NCBI GenBank assembly: GCA_032622095.1
Contig: CP136061.1
Coordinates: forward strand, 1,238,001 to 1,302,000
Length of the DNA: 64,000 nucleotides
DNA from: Siphonodentalium dalli
Lineage: Eukaryota > Mollusca > Scaphopoda > Gadilida > Siphonodentaliidae
Reading direction: 5' to 3'
Below, piece after piece: positions 32,101 through 47,216 of the stretch. Each line of letters begins with the position of its first letter. Position 1 is the first letter of the stretch. Under the pieces are notes generated by a model, which saw only the letters and a program-made list of their open reading frames with translations, was not told the DNA's origin and searched no databases. Both the position numbers and the translations under genes were made by a program.

Positions 32101-33620
32101 AAATACACGTATACAGTAAATACACGTATACAGTAAATACAGGTATACAGTAAATACAAGTATACAGTAAATACACGTATACAGTAAATACACGTATACA
32201 GTAAATACAGGTATACAGTAAATACACGTATACAGCAAATACACGTATACAGCAAATACACGTATACAGCAAATACACGTATACAGCAAATGCAGGTATA
32301 CAGTAAATACACGTATACAGTAAATACACGTATACAGTAAATACAGGTATACAGTAAATACAGGTATACAGTAAATACAGGTATACAGTAAATACACGTA
32401 TACAGCAAATACACGTATACAGCAAATACACGTATACAGTAAATACAGGTATACAGTAAATACAGGTATACAGTAAATACAGGTATACAGCAAATACAGG
32501 TATACAGTAAATACAGGTATACAGTAAATACAGGTATACAGTAAATACACGTATACAGCAAATACACGTATACAGCAAATACACGTATACAGTAAATACA
32601 GGTATACAGTAAATACAGGTATACAGCAAATACAGGTATACAGTAAATACAAGTATACAGTAAATACACGTATACAGTAAATACAAGTATACAGTAAATA
32701 CACGTATACAGTAAATACAAGTATACAGTAAATACAGGTATACAGTAAATACACGTATACAGTAAATACAAGTATACAGTAAATACAAGTATACAGTAAA
32801 TACAGGTATACAGTAAATACACGTATACAGTAAATACAAGTATACAGTAAATACAGGTATACAGTAAATACACGTATACAGTAAATACACGTATACAGTA
32901 AATACAGGTATACAGTAAATACAGGTATACAGTAAATACACGTATACAGTAAATACACGTATACAGTAAATACAAGTATACAGTAAATACAGGTATACAG
33001 TAAATACACGTATACAGTAAATACACGTATACAGTAAATACAAGTATACAGTAAATACAGGTATACAGTAAATACACGTATACAGTAAATACACGTATAC
33101 AGTAAATACAAGTATACAGTAAATACAAGTATACAGTAAATACAGGTATACAGCAAATACACGTATACAGTAAATACAAGTATACAGTAAATACACGTAT
33201 ACAGCAAATACAGGTATACAGTAAATACACGTATACAGTAAATACAGGTATACAGTAAATACAAGTATACAGTAAATACAGGTATACAGCAAATACAGGT
33301 ATACAGCAAATACACGTATACAGTAAATACAGGTATACAGTAAATACAGGTATACAGCAAATACAGGTATACAGTAAATACAGGTATACAGTAAATACAG
33401 GTATACAGTAAATACAGGTATACAGTAAATACACGTATACAGTAAATACACGTATACAGTAAATACAGGTATACAGTAAATACAAGTATACAGTAAATAC
33501 ACGTATACAGTAAATACAGGTATACAGCAAATACAGGTATACAGCAAATACACGTATACAGCAAATACAGGTATACAGCAAATACAGGTATACAGTAAAT
33601 ACAGGTATACAGTAAATACA
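29185..33620. repeat. 4,386-bp (258-monomer) higher-order unit, copy 1
   Basis: This segment is repeated directly after itself at an offset of exactly 4,386 bp. Private markers with that offset are the ATAGAG unit (29564 and 33950), the TACGGTAAAT unit (29718 and 34104), ACAGATATAC (30101 and 34487), AGTAACTACACG (30590 and 34976), GTATGCAG (31399 and 35785) and AAATGCAGG (32292 and 36678). It is the largest clear tandem higher-order unit in the window. The AACTAC change makes a TAG stop on the minus strand and ends otherwise open frames. Confidence 0.92.
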
Positions 33621-36600
33621 GGTATACAGCAAATACACGTATACAGTAAATACAAGTATACAGCAAATACACGTATACAGCAAATACAGGTATACAGTAA
33701 ATACAAGTATACAGTAAATACAGGTATACAGCAAATACACGTATACAGTAAATACAAGTATACAGCAAATACACGTATACAGCAAATACAGGTATACAGT
33801 AAATACAGGTATACAGTAAATACACGTATACAGTAAATACAGGTATACAGCAAATACAGGTATACAGTAAATACAGGTATACAGTAAATACAGGTATACA
33901 GTAAATACAGGTATACAGTAAATACAAGTATACAGTAAATACAAGTATAGAGTAAATACAGGTATACAGTAAATACAGGTATACAGTAAATACAGGTATA
34001 CAGTAAATACAAGTATACAGTAAATACAAGTATACAGTAAATACAAGTATACAGTAAATACATGTATACAGTAAATACAGGCATACAGTAAATACAGGTA
34101 TACGGTAAATACACGTATACAGTAAATACAAGTATACAGTAAATACACGTATACAGCAAATACAGGTATACAGTAAATACACGTATACAGTAAATACAAG
34201 TATACAGTAAATACACGTATACAGCAAATACAGGTATACAGTAAATACACGTATACAGTAAATACAGGTATACAGTAAATACACGTATACAGTAAATACA
34301 AGTATACAGCAAATACACGTATACAGTAAATACAAGTATACAGTAAATACAAGTATACAGTAAATACAGGTATACAGTAAATACAAGTATACAGTAAATA
34401 CAAGTATACAGTAAATACAAGTATACAGTAAATACAGGTATACAGCAAATACACGTATACAGTAAATACACGTATACAGCAAATACAGATATACAGTAAA
34501 TACACGTATACAGAAAATACACGTATACAGTAAATACAAGTATACAGTAAATACAGGTATACAGTAAATACAAGTATACAGCAAATACACGTATACAGTA
34601 AATACAAGTATACAGCAAATACAGGTATACAGTAAATACAGGTATACAGTAAATACAGGTATACAGCAAATACAGGTATACAGTAAATACAGGTATACAG
34701 TAAATACACGTATACAGTAAATACACGTATACAGTAAATACAAGTATACAGCAAATACAGGTATACAGTAAATACACGTATACAGTAAATACAGGTATAC
34801 AGTAAATACATGTATACAGTAAATACAGGTATACAGTAAATACACGTATACAGTAAATACACGTATACAGTAAATACAAGTATACAGTAAATACAGGTAT
34901 ACAGTAAATACACGTATACAGTAAATACAGGTATACAGTAAATACAGGTATACAGTAAATACAGGTATACAGTAACTACACGTATACAGTAAATACACGT
35001 ATACAGTAAATACAAGTATACAGTAAATACAGGTATACAGTAAATACACGTATACAGTAAATACACGTATACAGTAAATACACGTATACAGTAAATACAG
35101 GTATACAGTAAATACAGGTATACAGTAAATACAAGTATACAGTAAATACACGTATACAGTAAATACAAGTATACAGTAAATACAAGTATACAGTAAATAC
35201 ACGTATACAGTAAATACAAGTATACAGTAAATACACGTATACAGTAAATACACGTATACAGTAAATACAGGTATACAGTAAATACAGGTATACAGTAAAT
35301 ACACGTATACAGTAAATACACGTATACAGTAAATACAAGTATACAGTAAATACAGGTATACAGTAAATACACGTATACAGTAAATACAGGTATACAGTAA
35401 ATACAGGTATACAGTAAATACAGGTATACAGTAAATACACGTATACAGTAAATACAGGTATACAGTAAATACAGGTATACAGTAAATACAAGTATACAGT
35501 AAATACACGTATACAGTAAATACAAGTATACAGTAAATACAAGTATACAGTAAATACACGTATACAGTAAATACAAGTATACAGTAAATACAGGTATACA
35601 GTAAATACACGTATACAGTAAATACAAGTATACAGTAAATACAGGTATACAGTAAATACAAGTATACAGTAAATACAGGTATACAGTAAATACACGTATA
35701 CAGTAAATACACGTATACAGTAAATACAGGTATACAGTAAATACAGGTATACAGTAAATACACGTATACAGTAAATACACGTATGCAGTAAATACACGTA
35801 TACAGTAAATACAAGTATACAGTAAATACAGGTATACAGTAAATACACGTATACAGTAAATACACGTATACAGTAAATACACGTATACAGTAAATACAAG
35901 TATACAGTAAATACAGGTATACAGTAAATACACGTATACAGTAAATACACGTATACAGTAAATACAAGTATACAGTAAATACAAGTATACAGTAAATACA
36001 GGTATACAGCAAATACACGTATACAGTAAATACAAGTATACAGTAAATACACGTATACAGCAAATACAGGTATACAGTAAATACACGTATACAGTAAATA
36101 CAGGTATACAGTAAATACAAGTATACAGTAAATACAGGTATACAGCAAATACAGGTATACAGCAAATACACGTATACAGTAAATACAGGTATACAGTAAA
36201 TACAGGTATACAGCAAATACAGGTATACAGTAAATACAGGTATACAGTAAATACAGGTATACAGTAAATACAGGTATACAGTAAATACAGGTATACAGTA
36301 AATACACGTATACAGTAAATACACGTATACAGTAAATACAGGTATACAGTAAATACAAGTATACAGTAAATACACGTATACAGTAAATACAGGTATACAG
36401 CAAATACACGTATACAGTAAATACAAGTATACAGCAAATACAGGTATACAGTAAATACAGGTATACAGTAAATACACGTATACAGTAAATACACGTATAC
36501 AGTAAATACACGTATACAGTAAATACAGGTATACAGTAAATACAAGTATACAGTAAATACACGTATACAGTAAATACACGTATACAGTAAATACAGGTAT

Positions 36601-38006
36601 ACAGTAAATACACGTATACAGCAAATACACGTATACAGCAAATACACGTATACAGCAAATACACGTATACAGCAAATGCAGGTATACAGTAAATACACGT
36701 ATACAGTAAATACACGTATACAGTAAATACAGGTATACAGTAAATACAGGTATACAGTAAATACAGGTATACAGTAAATACACGTATACAGCAAATACAC
36801 GTATACAGCAAATACACGTATACAGTAAATACAGGTATACAGTAAATACAGGTATACAGTAAATACAGGTATACAGCAAATACAGGTATACAGTAAATAC
36901 AGGTATACAGTAAATACAGGTATACAGTAAATACACGTATACAGCAAATACACGTATACAGCAAATACACGTATACAGTAAATACAGGTATACAGTAAAT
37001 ACAGGTATACAGCAAATACAGGTATACAGTAAATACAAGTATACAGTAAATACACGTATACAGTAAATACAAGTATACAGTAAATACACGTATACAGTAA
37101 ATACAAGTATACAGTAAATACAGGTATACAGTAAATACACGTATACAGTAAATACAAGTATACAGTAAATACAAGTATACAGTAAATACAGGTATACAGT
37201 AAATACACGTATACAGTAAATACAAGTATACAGTAAATACAGGTATACAGTAAATACACGTATACAGTAAATACACGTATACAGTAAATACAGGTATACA
37301 GTAAATACAGGTATACAGTAAATACACGTATACAGTAAATACACGTATACAGTAAATACAAGTATACAGTAAATACAGGTATACAGTAAATACACGTATA
37401 CAGTAAATACACGTATACAGTAAATACAAGTATACAGTAAATACAGGTATACAGTAAATACACGTATACAGTAAATACACGTATACAGTAAATACAAGTA
37501 TACAGTAAATACAAGTATACAGTAAATACAGGTATACAGCAAATACACGTATACAGTAAATACAAGTATACAGTAAATACACGTATACAGCAAATACAGG
37601 TATACAGTAAATACACGTATACAGTAAATACAGGTATACAGTAAATACAAGTATACAGTAAATACAGGTATACAGCAAATACAGGTATACAGCAAATACA
37701 CGTATACAGTAAATACAGGTATACAGTAAATACAGGTATACAGCAAATACAGGTATACAGTAAATACAGGTATACAGTAAATACAGGTATACAGTAAATA
37801 CAGGTATACAGTAAATACACGTATACAGTAAATACACGTATACAGTAAATACAGGTATACAGTAAATACAAGTATACAGTAAATACACGTATACAGTAAA
37901 TACAGGTATACAGCAAATACAGGTATACAGCAAATACACGTATACAGCAAATACAGGTATACAGCAAATACAGGTATACAGTAAATACAGGTATACAGTA
38001 AATACA
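33571..38006. repeat. 4,386-bp higher-order unit, copy 2
   Basis: This is the tandem partner of 29185-33620. Six or more private substitutions occur at the same relative places, so the copies are close to identical. A few single-monomer differences are seen, such as CAGAAAATAC near 34514, present only here. The match ends near 38006, where the partner has a G11 monomer and this copy a C11 monomer. Confidence 0.92.
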
Positions 38007-38195
38007 CGTATACAGTAAATACACGTATACAGTAAATACAGGTATACAGTAAATACAAGTATACAGTAAATACACGTATACAGTAAATACACGTATACAG
38101 CAAATACACGTATACAGCAAATACAGGTATACAGTAAATACACGTATACAGTAAATACACGTATACAGTAAATACAGGTATACAGTAAATACAGG

Positions 38196-41100
38196 TATAC
38201 AGTAAATACACGTATACAGTAAATACACGTATACAGTAAATACAGGTATACAGTAAATACAGGTATACAGTAAATACAGGTATACAGTAAATACACGTAT
38301 ACAGCAAATACACGTATACAGCAAATACACGTATACAGTAAATACAGGTATACAGTAAATACAGGTATACAGTAAATACAGGTATACAGCAAATACAGGT
38401 ATACAGTAAATACAGGTATACAGTAAATACACGTATACAGCAAATACACGTATACAGCAAATACACGTATACAGCAAATACACGTATACAGTAAATACAG
38501 GTATACAGTAAATACAGGTATACAGCAAATACAGGTATACAGCAAATACAGGTATACAGCAAATACAGGTATACAGTAAATACAGGTATACAGTAAACAC
38601 AGGTATACAGTAAATACACGTATACAGCAAATACACGTATACAGCAAATACACGTATACAGTAAATACAGGTATACAGTAAATACAGGTATACAGTAAAT
38701 ACAGGTATACAGTAAATACAGGTATACAGTAAACACAGGTATACAGTAAATACACGTATACAGCAAATACACGTATACAACAAATACACGTATACAGTAA
38801 ATACAGGTATACGGTAAATACAGGTATACAGCAAATACACGTATACAGTAAATACACGTATACAGCAAATACACGTATACAGTAAATACAGGTATACAGT
38901 AAATACAGGTATACAGCAAATACACGTATACAGCAAATACACGTATACAGCAAATACAGGTATACAGTAAATACACGTATACAGTAAATACACGTATACA
39001 GCAAATACACGTATACAGTAAATACACGTATACAGTAAATACACGTATACAGCAAATACACGTATACAGTAAATACAGGTATACGGTAAATACAGGTATA
39101 CAGTAAATACACGTATACAGTAAATACACGTATACAGCAAATACACGTATACAGTAAATACAGGTATACAGTAAATACAGGTATACAGCAAATACACGTA
39201 TACAGTAAATACAGGTATACAGTAAATACAGGTATACAGCAAATACATGTATACAGTAAATACAGGTATACAGTAAATACAGGTATACAGCAAATACACG
39301 TATACAGTAAATACAGGTATACAGTAAATACAGGTATACAGTAAATACAGGTATACAGTAAATACACGTATACAGTAAATACAGGTATACAGTAAATACA
39401 GTTATACAGTAAATACAGGTATACAGTAAATACAGGTATACAGTAAATACAGGTATACAGTAAATACACGTATACAGTAAATACAGGTATACAGTAAATA
39501 CAGGTATACAGTAAATACAGGTATACAGTAAATACAGGTATACAGTAAATACAGGTATACAGTAAATACAGGTATACAGTAAATACAGGTATACAGTAAA
39601 TACAGGTATACAGTAAATACAGGTATACAGTAAATACAGGTATACAGTAAATACAGGTATACAGTAAATACACGTATACAGCAAATACACGTATACAGCA
39701 AATACACGTATACAGTAAATACAGGTATACAGCAAATACAGGTATACAGCAAATACACGTATACAGTAAATACAGGTATACAGTAAATACAAGTATACAG
39801 TAAATACAGGTATACAGTAAATACAAGTATACAGTAAATACAGGTATACAGCAAATACAGGTATACAGCAAATACACGTATACAGTAAATACAGGTATAC
39901 AGCAAATACACGTATACAGCAAATACACGTATACAGCAAATACACGTATACAGTAAATACAAGTATACAGTAAATACAGGTATACAGCAAATACACGTAT
40001 ACAGCAAATACACGTATACAGTAAATACAGGTATACAGTAAATACAGGTATACAGTAAATACAGGTATACAGTAAATACAGGTATACAGTAAATACAGGT
40101 ATACAGTAAATACAGGTATACAGCAAATACACGTATACAGCAAATACACGTATACAGTAAATACAGGTATACAGTAAATACAGGTATACAGCAAATACAC
40201 GTATACAGTAAATACACGTATACAGCAAATACAGGTATACAGCAAATACATGTATACAGTAAATACACGTATACAGCAAATACACGTATACAGCAAATAC
40301 AGTTATACAGTAAATACAGGTATACAGTAAATACAGGTATACAGTAAATACAGGTATACAGCAAATACACGTATACAGCAAATACAGGTATACAGTAAAT
40401 ACACGTATACAGTAAATACACGTATACAGTAAATACAGGTATACAGTAAATACAGGTATACAGCAAATACACGTATACAGCAAATACACGTATACAGCAA
40501 ATACACGTATACAGTAAATACAAGTATACAGTAAATACAGGTATACAGTAAATACAGGTATACAGTAAATACAGGTATACAGCAAATACACGTATACAGC
40601 AAATACAGGTATACAGTAAATACAGGTATACAGCAAATACACGTATACAGCAAATACACGTATACAGCAAATACAGGTATACAGTAAATACAGGTATACA
40701 GTAAATACAAGTATACAGCAAATACAGGTATACAGTAAATACAGGTATACAGCAAATACAGTTATACAGTAAATACAGGTATACAGTAAATACAGGTATA
40801 CAGTAAATACAGGTATACAGTAAATACACGTATACAGTAAATACAGGTATACAGTAAATACACGTATACAGCAAATACACGTATACAGCAAATACAGGTA
40901 TACAGTAAATACAGGTATACAGTAAATACAGGTATACAGTAAATACAGGTATACAGTAAATACAGGTATACAGTAAATACAGGTATACAGCAAATACACG
41001 TATACAGCAAATACAGGTATACAGTAAATACAGGTATACAGCAAATACACGTATACAGCAAATACACGTATACAGCAAATACAGGTATACAGTAAATACA

Positions 41101-44100
41101 GGTATACAGTAAATACAGGTATACAGTAAATACAGGTATACAGTAAATACACGTATACAGTAAATACACGTATACAGTAAATACAGGTATACAGCAAATA
41201 CAGGTATACAGTAAATACAGGTATACAGTAAATACAGGTATACAGTAAATACACGTATACAGTAAATACAGGTATACAGTAAATACAGGTATACAGTAAA
41301 TACAGGTATACAGTAAATACAGGTATACAGTAAATACAGGTATACAGTAAATACAGGTGTACAGTAAATACACGTATACAGTAAATACACGTATACAGTA
41401 AATACAGGTATACAGCAAATACAGGTATACAGTAAATACAGGTATACAGTAAAAACACGTATACAGTAAATACAGGTATACAGTAAATACAGGTATACTG
41501 CAAATACAGGTATACAGTAAATACACGTATACAGTAAATACACGTATACAGTAAATACAGGTATACAGTAAATACACGTATACAGTAAATACACGTATAC
41601 AGTAAATACAGGTATACAGTAAATACACGTATACAGTAAATACAGGTATACAGTAAATACACGTATACAGTAAATACACGTATACAGTAAATACAGGTAT
41701 ACAGCAAATACAGGTATACAGTAAATACAGGTATACAGTAAATACAGGTATACAGCAAATACAGGTATACAGTAAATACAGGTATACAGTAAATACAGGT
41801 ATACAGCAAATACAGGTATACAGTAAATACAGGTATACAGTAAATACAGGTATACAGTAAATACAGGTATACAGTAAATACAAGTATACAGTAAATACAG
41901 GTATACAGTAAATACAGGTATACAGTAAATACAGGTATACAGTAAATACAGGTATACAGTAAATACACGTATACAGTAAATACAGGTATACAGCAAATAC
42001 AGGTATACAGTAAATACAGGTATACAGCAAATACAGGTATACGGCAAATACAGGTATACAGTAAATACAGGTATACAGTAAATACAGGTATACAGTAAAT
42101 ACACGTATACAGTAAATACACGTATACAGTAAATACAGGTATACAGTAAATACAGGTATACAGTAAATACAGGTATACAGTAAATACAGGTATACAGTAA
42201 ATACAGGTATACAGTAAATACAGGTATACAGCAAATACAGGTATACAGCAAATACAAGTATACAGTAAATACAGGTATACAGCAAATACACGTATACAGC
42301 AAATACAGGTATACAGTAAATACAGGTATACAGTAAATACAGGTATACAGTAAATACAGGTATACAGTAAATACAAGTATACAGTAAATACAGGTATACA
42401 GTAAATACAAGTATACAGTAAATACAGGTATACAGTAAATACAGGTATACAGTAAATACAGGTATACAGTAAATACACGTATACAGTAAATACAAGTATA
42501 CAGTAAATACAGGTATACAGTAAATACAGGTATACAGTAAATACAGGTATACAGTAAATACAGGTATACAGCAAATACAGGTATACAGTAAATACAAGTA
42601 TACAGTAAATACAGGTATACAGTAAATACAGGTATACAGTAAATACAAGTATACAGTAAATACAGGTATACAGTAAATACAGGTATACAGTAAATACAGG
42701 TATACAGTAAATACAGGTATACAGTAAATACAAGTATACAGTAAATACAGGTATACAGTAAATACAAGTATACAGTAAATACAGGTATACAGTAAATACA
42801 GGTATACAGTAAATACAAGTATACAGTAAATACACGTATACAGTAAATACAAGTATACAGTAAATACAAGTATACAGTAAATATAGGTATACAGCAAATA
42901 CAGGTATACAGTAAATACAGGTATACAGTAAATACAGGTATACAGCAAATACAGGTATACAGCAAATACAGGTATACAGTAAATACAGGTATACAGTAAA
43001 TACAAGTATACAGTAAATACAGGTATACAGCAAATACAGGTATACAGTAAATACAGGTATACAGTAAATACAAGTATACAGTAAATACAGGTATACAGTA
43101 AATACAGGTATACAGTAAATACAGGTATACAGTAAATACAGGTATACAGTAAATACACGTATACAGCAAATACACGTATACAGCAAATACACGTATACAG
43201 CAAATACAGGTATACAGTAAATACAGGTATACAGCAAATACACGTATACAGCAAATACACGTATACAGCAAATACACGTATACAGTAAATACAGGTATAC
43301 AGTAAATACAGGTATACAGTAAATACAGGTATACAGTAAATACACGTATACAGCAAATACACGTATACAGTAAATACAAGTATACAGTAAATACAGGTAT
43401 ACAGTAAATACAGGTATACAGTAAATACAGGTATACAGTAAATACAGGTATACAGTAAATACACGTATACAGTAAATACAAGTATACAGTAAATACAAGT
43501 ATACAGTAAATACAGGTATACAGTAAATACAGGTATACAGTAAATACAGGTATACAGTAAATACAGGTATACAGTAAATACAAGTATACAGTAAATACAA
43601 GTATACAGTAAATACAGGTATACAGTAAATACACGTATACAGTAAATACAGGTATACAGTAAATACACGTATACAGTAAATACAGGTATACAGTAAATAC
43701 AGGTATACAGTAAATACAGGTATACAGTAAATACAGGTATACAGTAAATACAGGTATACAGTAAATACAGGTATACAGCAAATACACGTATACAGTAAAT
43801 ACAGGTATACAGTAAATACAGGTATACAGTAAATACACGTATACAGTAAATACAGGTATACAGTAAATACACGTATACAGTAAATACAGGTATACAGTAA
43901 ATACACGTATACAGTAAATACAGGTATACAGTAAATACAGGTATACAGTAAATACAGGTATACAGTAAATACAGGTATACAGTAAATACAGGTATACAGT
44001 AAATACAGGTATACAGTAAATACAGGTATACAGTAAATAGAGGTATACAGTAAATACACGTATACAGTAAATACACGTATACAGCAAATACAGGTATACA

Positions 44101-47100
44101 GTAAATACAGGTATACAGCAAATACAGGTATACAGTAAATACAGGTATACAGTAAATACAGGTATACAGTAAATACAGGTATACAGCAAATACAGGTATA
44201 CAGTAAATACAGGTATACAGTAAATACAGGTATACAGCAAATACAGGTATACAGCAAATACAGGTATACAGTAAATACAGGTATACAGTAAATACAAGTA
44301 TACAGTAAATACAGGTATACAGCAAATACAGGTATACAGTAAATACAGGTATACAGTAAATACAAGTATACAGTAAATACAGGTATACAGTAAATACAGG
44401 TATACAGTAAATACAGGTATACAGTAAATACAGGTATACAGTAAATACACGTATACAGCAAATACACGTATACAGCAAATACACGTATACAGCAAATACA
44501 GGTATACAGTAAATACAGGTATACAGCAAATACACGTATACAGCAAATACACGTATACAGCAAATACACGTATACAGTAAATACAGGTATACAGTAAATA
44601 CAGGTATACAGTAAATACAGGTATACAGTAAATACACGTATACAGCAAATACACGTATACAGTAAATACAAGTATACAGTAAATACAGGTATACAGTAAA
44701 TACAGGTATACAGTAAATACAGGTATACAGTAAATACAGGTATACAGTAAATACACGTATACAGTAAATACAAGTATACAGTAAATACAAGTATACAGTA
44801 AATACAGGTATACAGTAAATACAGGTATACAGTAAATACAGGTATACAGTAAATACAGGTATACAGTAAATACAAGTATACAGTAAATACAAGTATACAG
44901 TAAATACAGGTATACAGTAAATACACGTATACAGTAAATACAGGTATACAGTAAATACACGTATACAGTAAATACAGGTATACAGTAAATACAGGTATAC
45001 AGTAAATACAGGTATACAGTAAATACAGGTATACAGTAAATACAGGTATACAGTAAATACAGGTATACAGCAAATACACGTATACAGTAAATACAGGTAT
45101 ACAGTAAATACAGGTATACAGTAAATACACGTATACAGTAAATACAGGTATACAGTAAATACACGTATACAGTAAATACAGGTATACAGTAAATACACGT
45201 ATACAGTAAATACAGGTATACAGTAAATACAGGTATACAGTAAATACAGGTATACAGTAAATACAGGTATACAGTAAATACAGGTATACAGTAAATACAG
45301 GTATACAGTAAATACAGGTATACAGTAAATACAGGTATACAGTAAATACACGTATACAGTAAATACACGTATACAGCAAATACAGGTATACAGTAAATAC
45401 AGGTATACAGCAAATACAGGTATACAGTAAATACAGGTATACAGTAAATACAGGTATACAGTAAATACAGGTATACAGCAAATACAGGTATACAGTAAAT
45501 ACAGGTATACAGTAAATACAGGTATACAGTAAATACAGGTATACAGTAAATACAGGTATACAGTAAATACAGGTATACAGTAAATACAAGTATACAGTAA
45601 ATACAGGTATACAGTAAATACAGGTATACAGTAAATACACGTATACAGCAAATACAGGTATACAGCAAATACAGGTATACAGTAAATACAGGTATACAGC
45701 AAATACAAGTATACAGTAAATACAAGTATACAGCAAATACAGGTATTCAGTAAATACAGGTATACAGTAAATACAGGTATACAGTAAATACAGGTATACA
45801 GTAAATACAGGTATACAGCAAATACAGGTATACAGCAAATACAGGTATACAGTAAATACAGGTATACAGCAAATACAAGTATACAGTAAATACAGGTATA
45901 CAGTAAATACAGGTATACAGTAAATACAGGTATACAGTAAATACAGGTATACAGTAAATACAGGTATACAGTAAATACAGGTATACAGCAAATACAGGTA
46001 TACAGTAAATACAGGTATACAGTAAATACAGGTATACAGCAAATACAGGTATACAGTAAATACAGGTATACAGTAAATACAGGTATACAGTAAATACAGG
46101 TATACAGTAAATACAGGTATACAGTAAATACAGGTATACAGCAAATACAGGTATACAGTAAATACAGGTATACAGTAAATACAGGTATACAGCAAATACA
46201 GGTATACAGTAAATACAGGTATACAGTAAATACAGGTATACAGCAAATACAGGTATACAGTAAATACAGGTATACAGTAAATACAGGTATACAGTAAATA
46301 CAGGTATACAGCAAATACAGGTATACAGTAAATACAGGTATACAGTAAATACAGGTATACAGCAAATACAGGTATACAGTAAATACAGGTATACAGTAAA
46401 TACACGTATACAGTAAATACAGGTATACAGTAAATACACGTATACAGCAAATACACGTATACAGTAAATACAAGTATACAGTAAATACAGGTATACAGTA
46501 AATACAGGTATACAGCAAATACAGGTATACAGTAAATACAGGTATACAGTAAATACAGGTATACAGTAAATACACGTATACAGTAAATACACGTATACAG
46601 TAAATACACGTATACAGTAAATACAAGTATACAGTAAATACAGGTATACAGTAAATACAAGTATACAGTAAATACAGGTATACAGTAAATACACGTATAC
46701 AGCAAATACACGTATACAGTAAATACAGGTATACAGCAAATACAGGTATACAGTAAATACAGGTATACAGTAAATACAGGTATACAGTAAATACAGGTAT
46801 ACAGCAAATACAGGTATACAGTAAATACAGGTATACAGTAAATACAGGTATACAGTAAATACAGGTATACAGCAAATACAGGTATACAGTAAATACAGGT
46901 ATACAGTAAATACAGGTATACAGCAAATACAGGTATACAGTAAATACAGGTATACAGTAAATACACGTATACAGTAAATACAGGTATACAGTAAATACAC
47001 GTATACAGCAAATACACGTATACAGTAAATACAAGTATACAGTAAATACAGGTATACAGTAAATACAGGTATACAGCAAATACAGGTATACAGTAAATAC

Positions 47101-47200
47101 AGGTATACAGTAAATACAGGTATACAGTAAATACACGTATACAGTAAATACACGTATACAGTAAATACACGTATACAGTAAATACAAGTATACAGTAAAT
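38196..47200. repeat. Large diverged segmental duplication, left copy
   Basis: This region is related to about 53.6-61.5 kb. Anchors are AAACAC (38598 and 54017), TACAACAAAT (38780 and 54199), two AGTTATAC units 459 bp apart (40303 and 40762, partners 56062 and 56521), GGTGTACAG (41359 and 57152) and ACGGCAAAT (42043 and 57904). The offset drifts from 15,419 to 15,759, 15,793 and 15,861 bp, all multiples of 17, then falls to 14,552 bp near 46.4 kb. Whole monomers were therefore gained or lost after duplication. Confidence 0.8.
42880..45622. repeat. Tandem pair of a 1,292-bp (76-monomer) unit
   Basis: The order of monomer variants from about 42880 to 44330 is repeated from about 44172 to 45622. 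Anchors include the start of a run of C3/C11 monomers (C at 43158 and 44450) and a C3/C11 unit at 43779 and 45071, both 1,292 bp apart. A private AAATAG change near 44040 is in only one copy. The tandem lies in the left copy of the large duplication and not in the right copy, so it is younger. Confidence 0.85.
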
Positions 47201-47216
47201 ACAGGTATACAGTAAA
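46321..47216. repeat. Tandem pair of a 561-bp (33-monomer) unit
   Basis: A pattern of C11 monomers followed by A11 and G11 monomers around 46439-46650 recurs 561 bp later around 47000-47210. A related single copy is seen around 60991-61200. Edges are approximate because the flanking monomers are mostly the common T3/G11 type. Confidence 0.75.

Noticed and set aside
29185-38006. Treating the 4,386-bp tandem pair purely as an assembly error
   Set aside because: Not adopted as the main view, because the copies have some private differences such as CAGAAAATAC near 34514. It cannot be excluded without spanning reads, so it is stated as a check in the finding.
10440-39299. A giant minus-strand protein gene, and the many other long minus-strand frames from 1481 to 63996
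   Set aside because: All of them translate the same 17-residue cycle in all three frames because the monomer has no minus-strand stop and its length is not a multiple of 3. There is no non-repeat start region, domain, codon bias or conserved end. The ends are scattered private substitutions.
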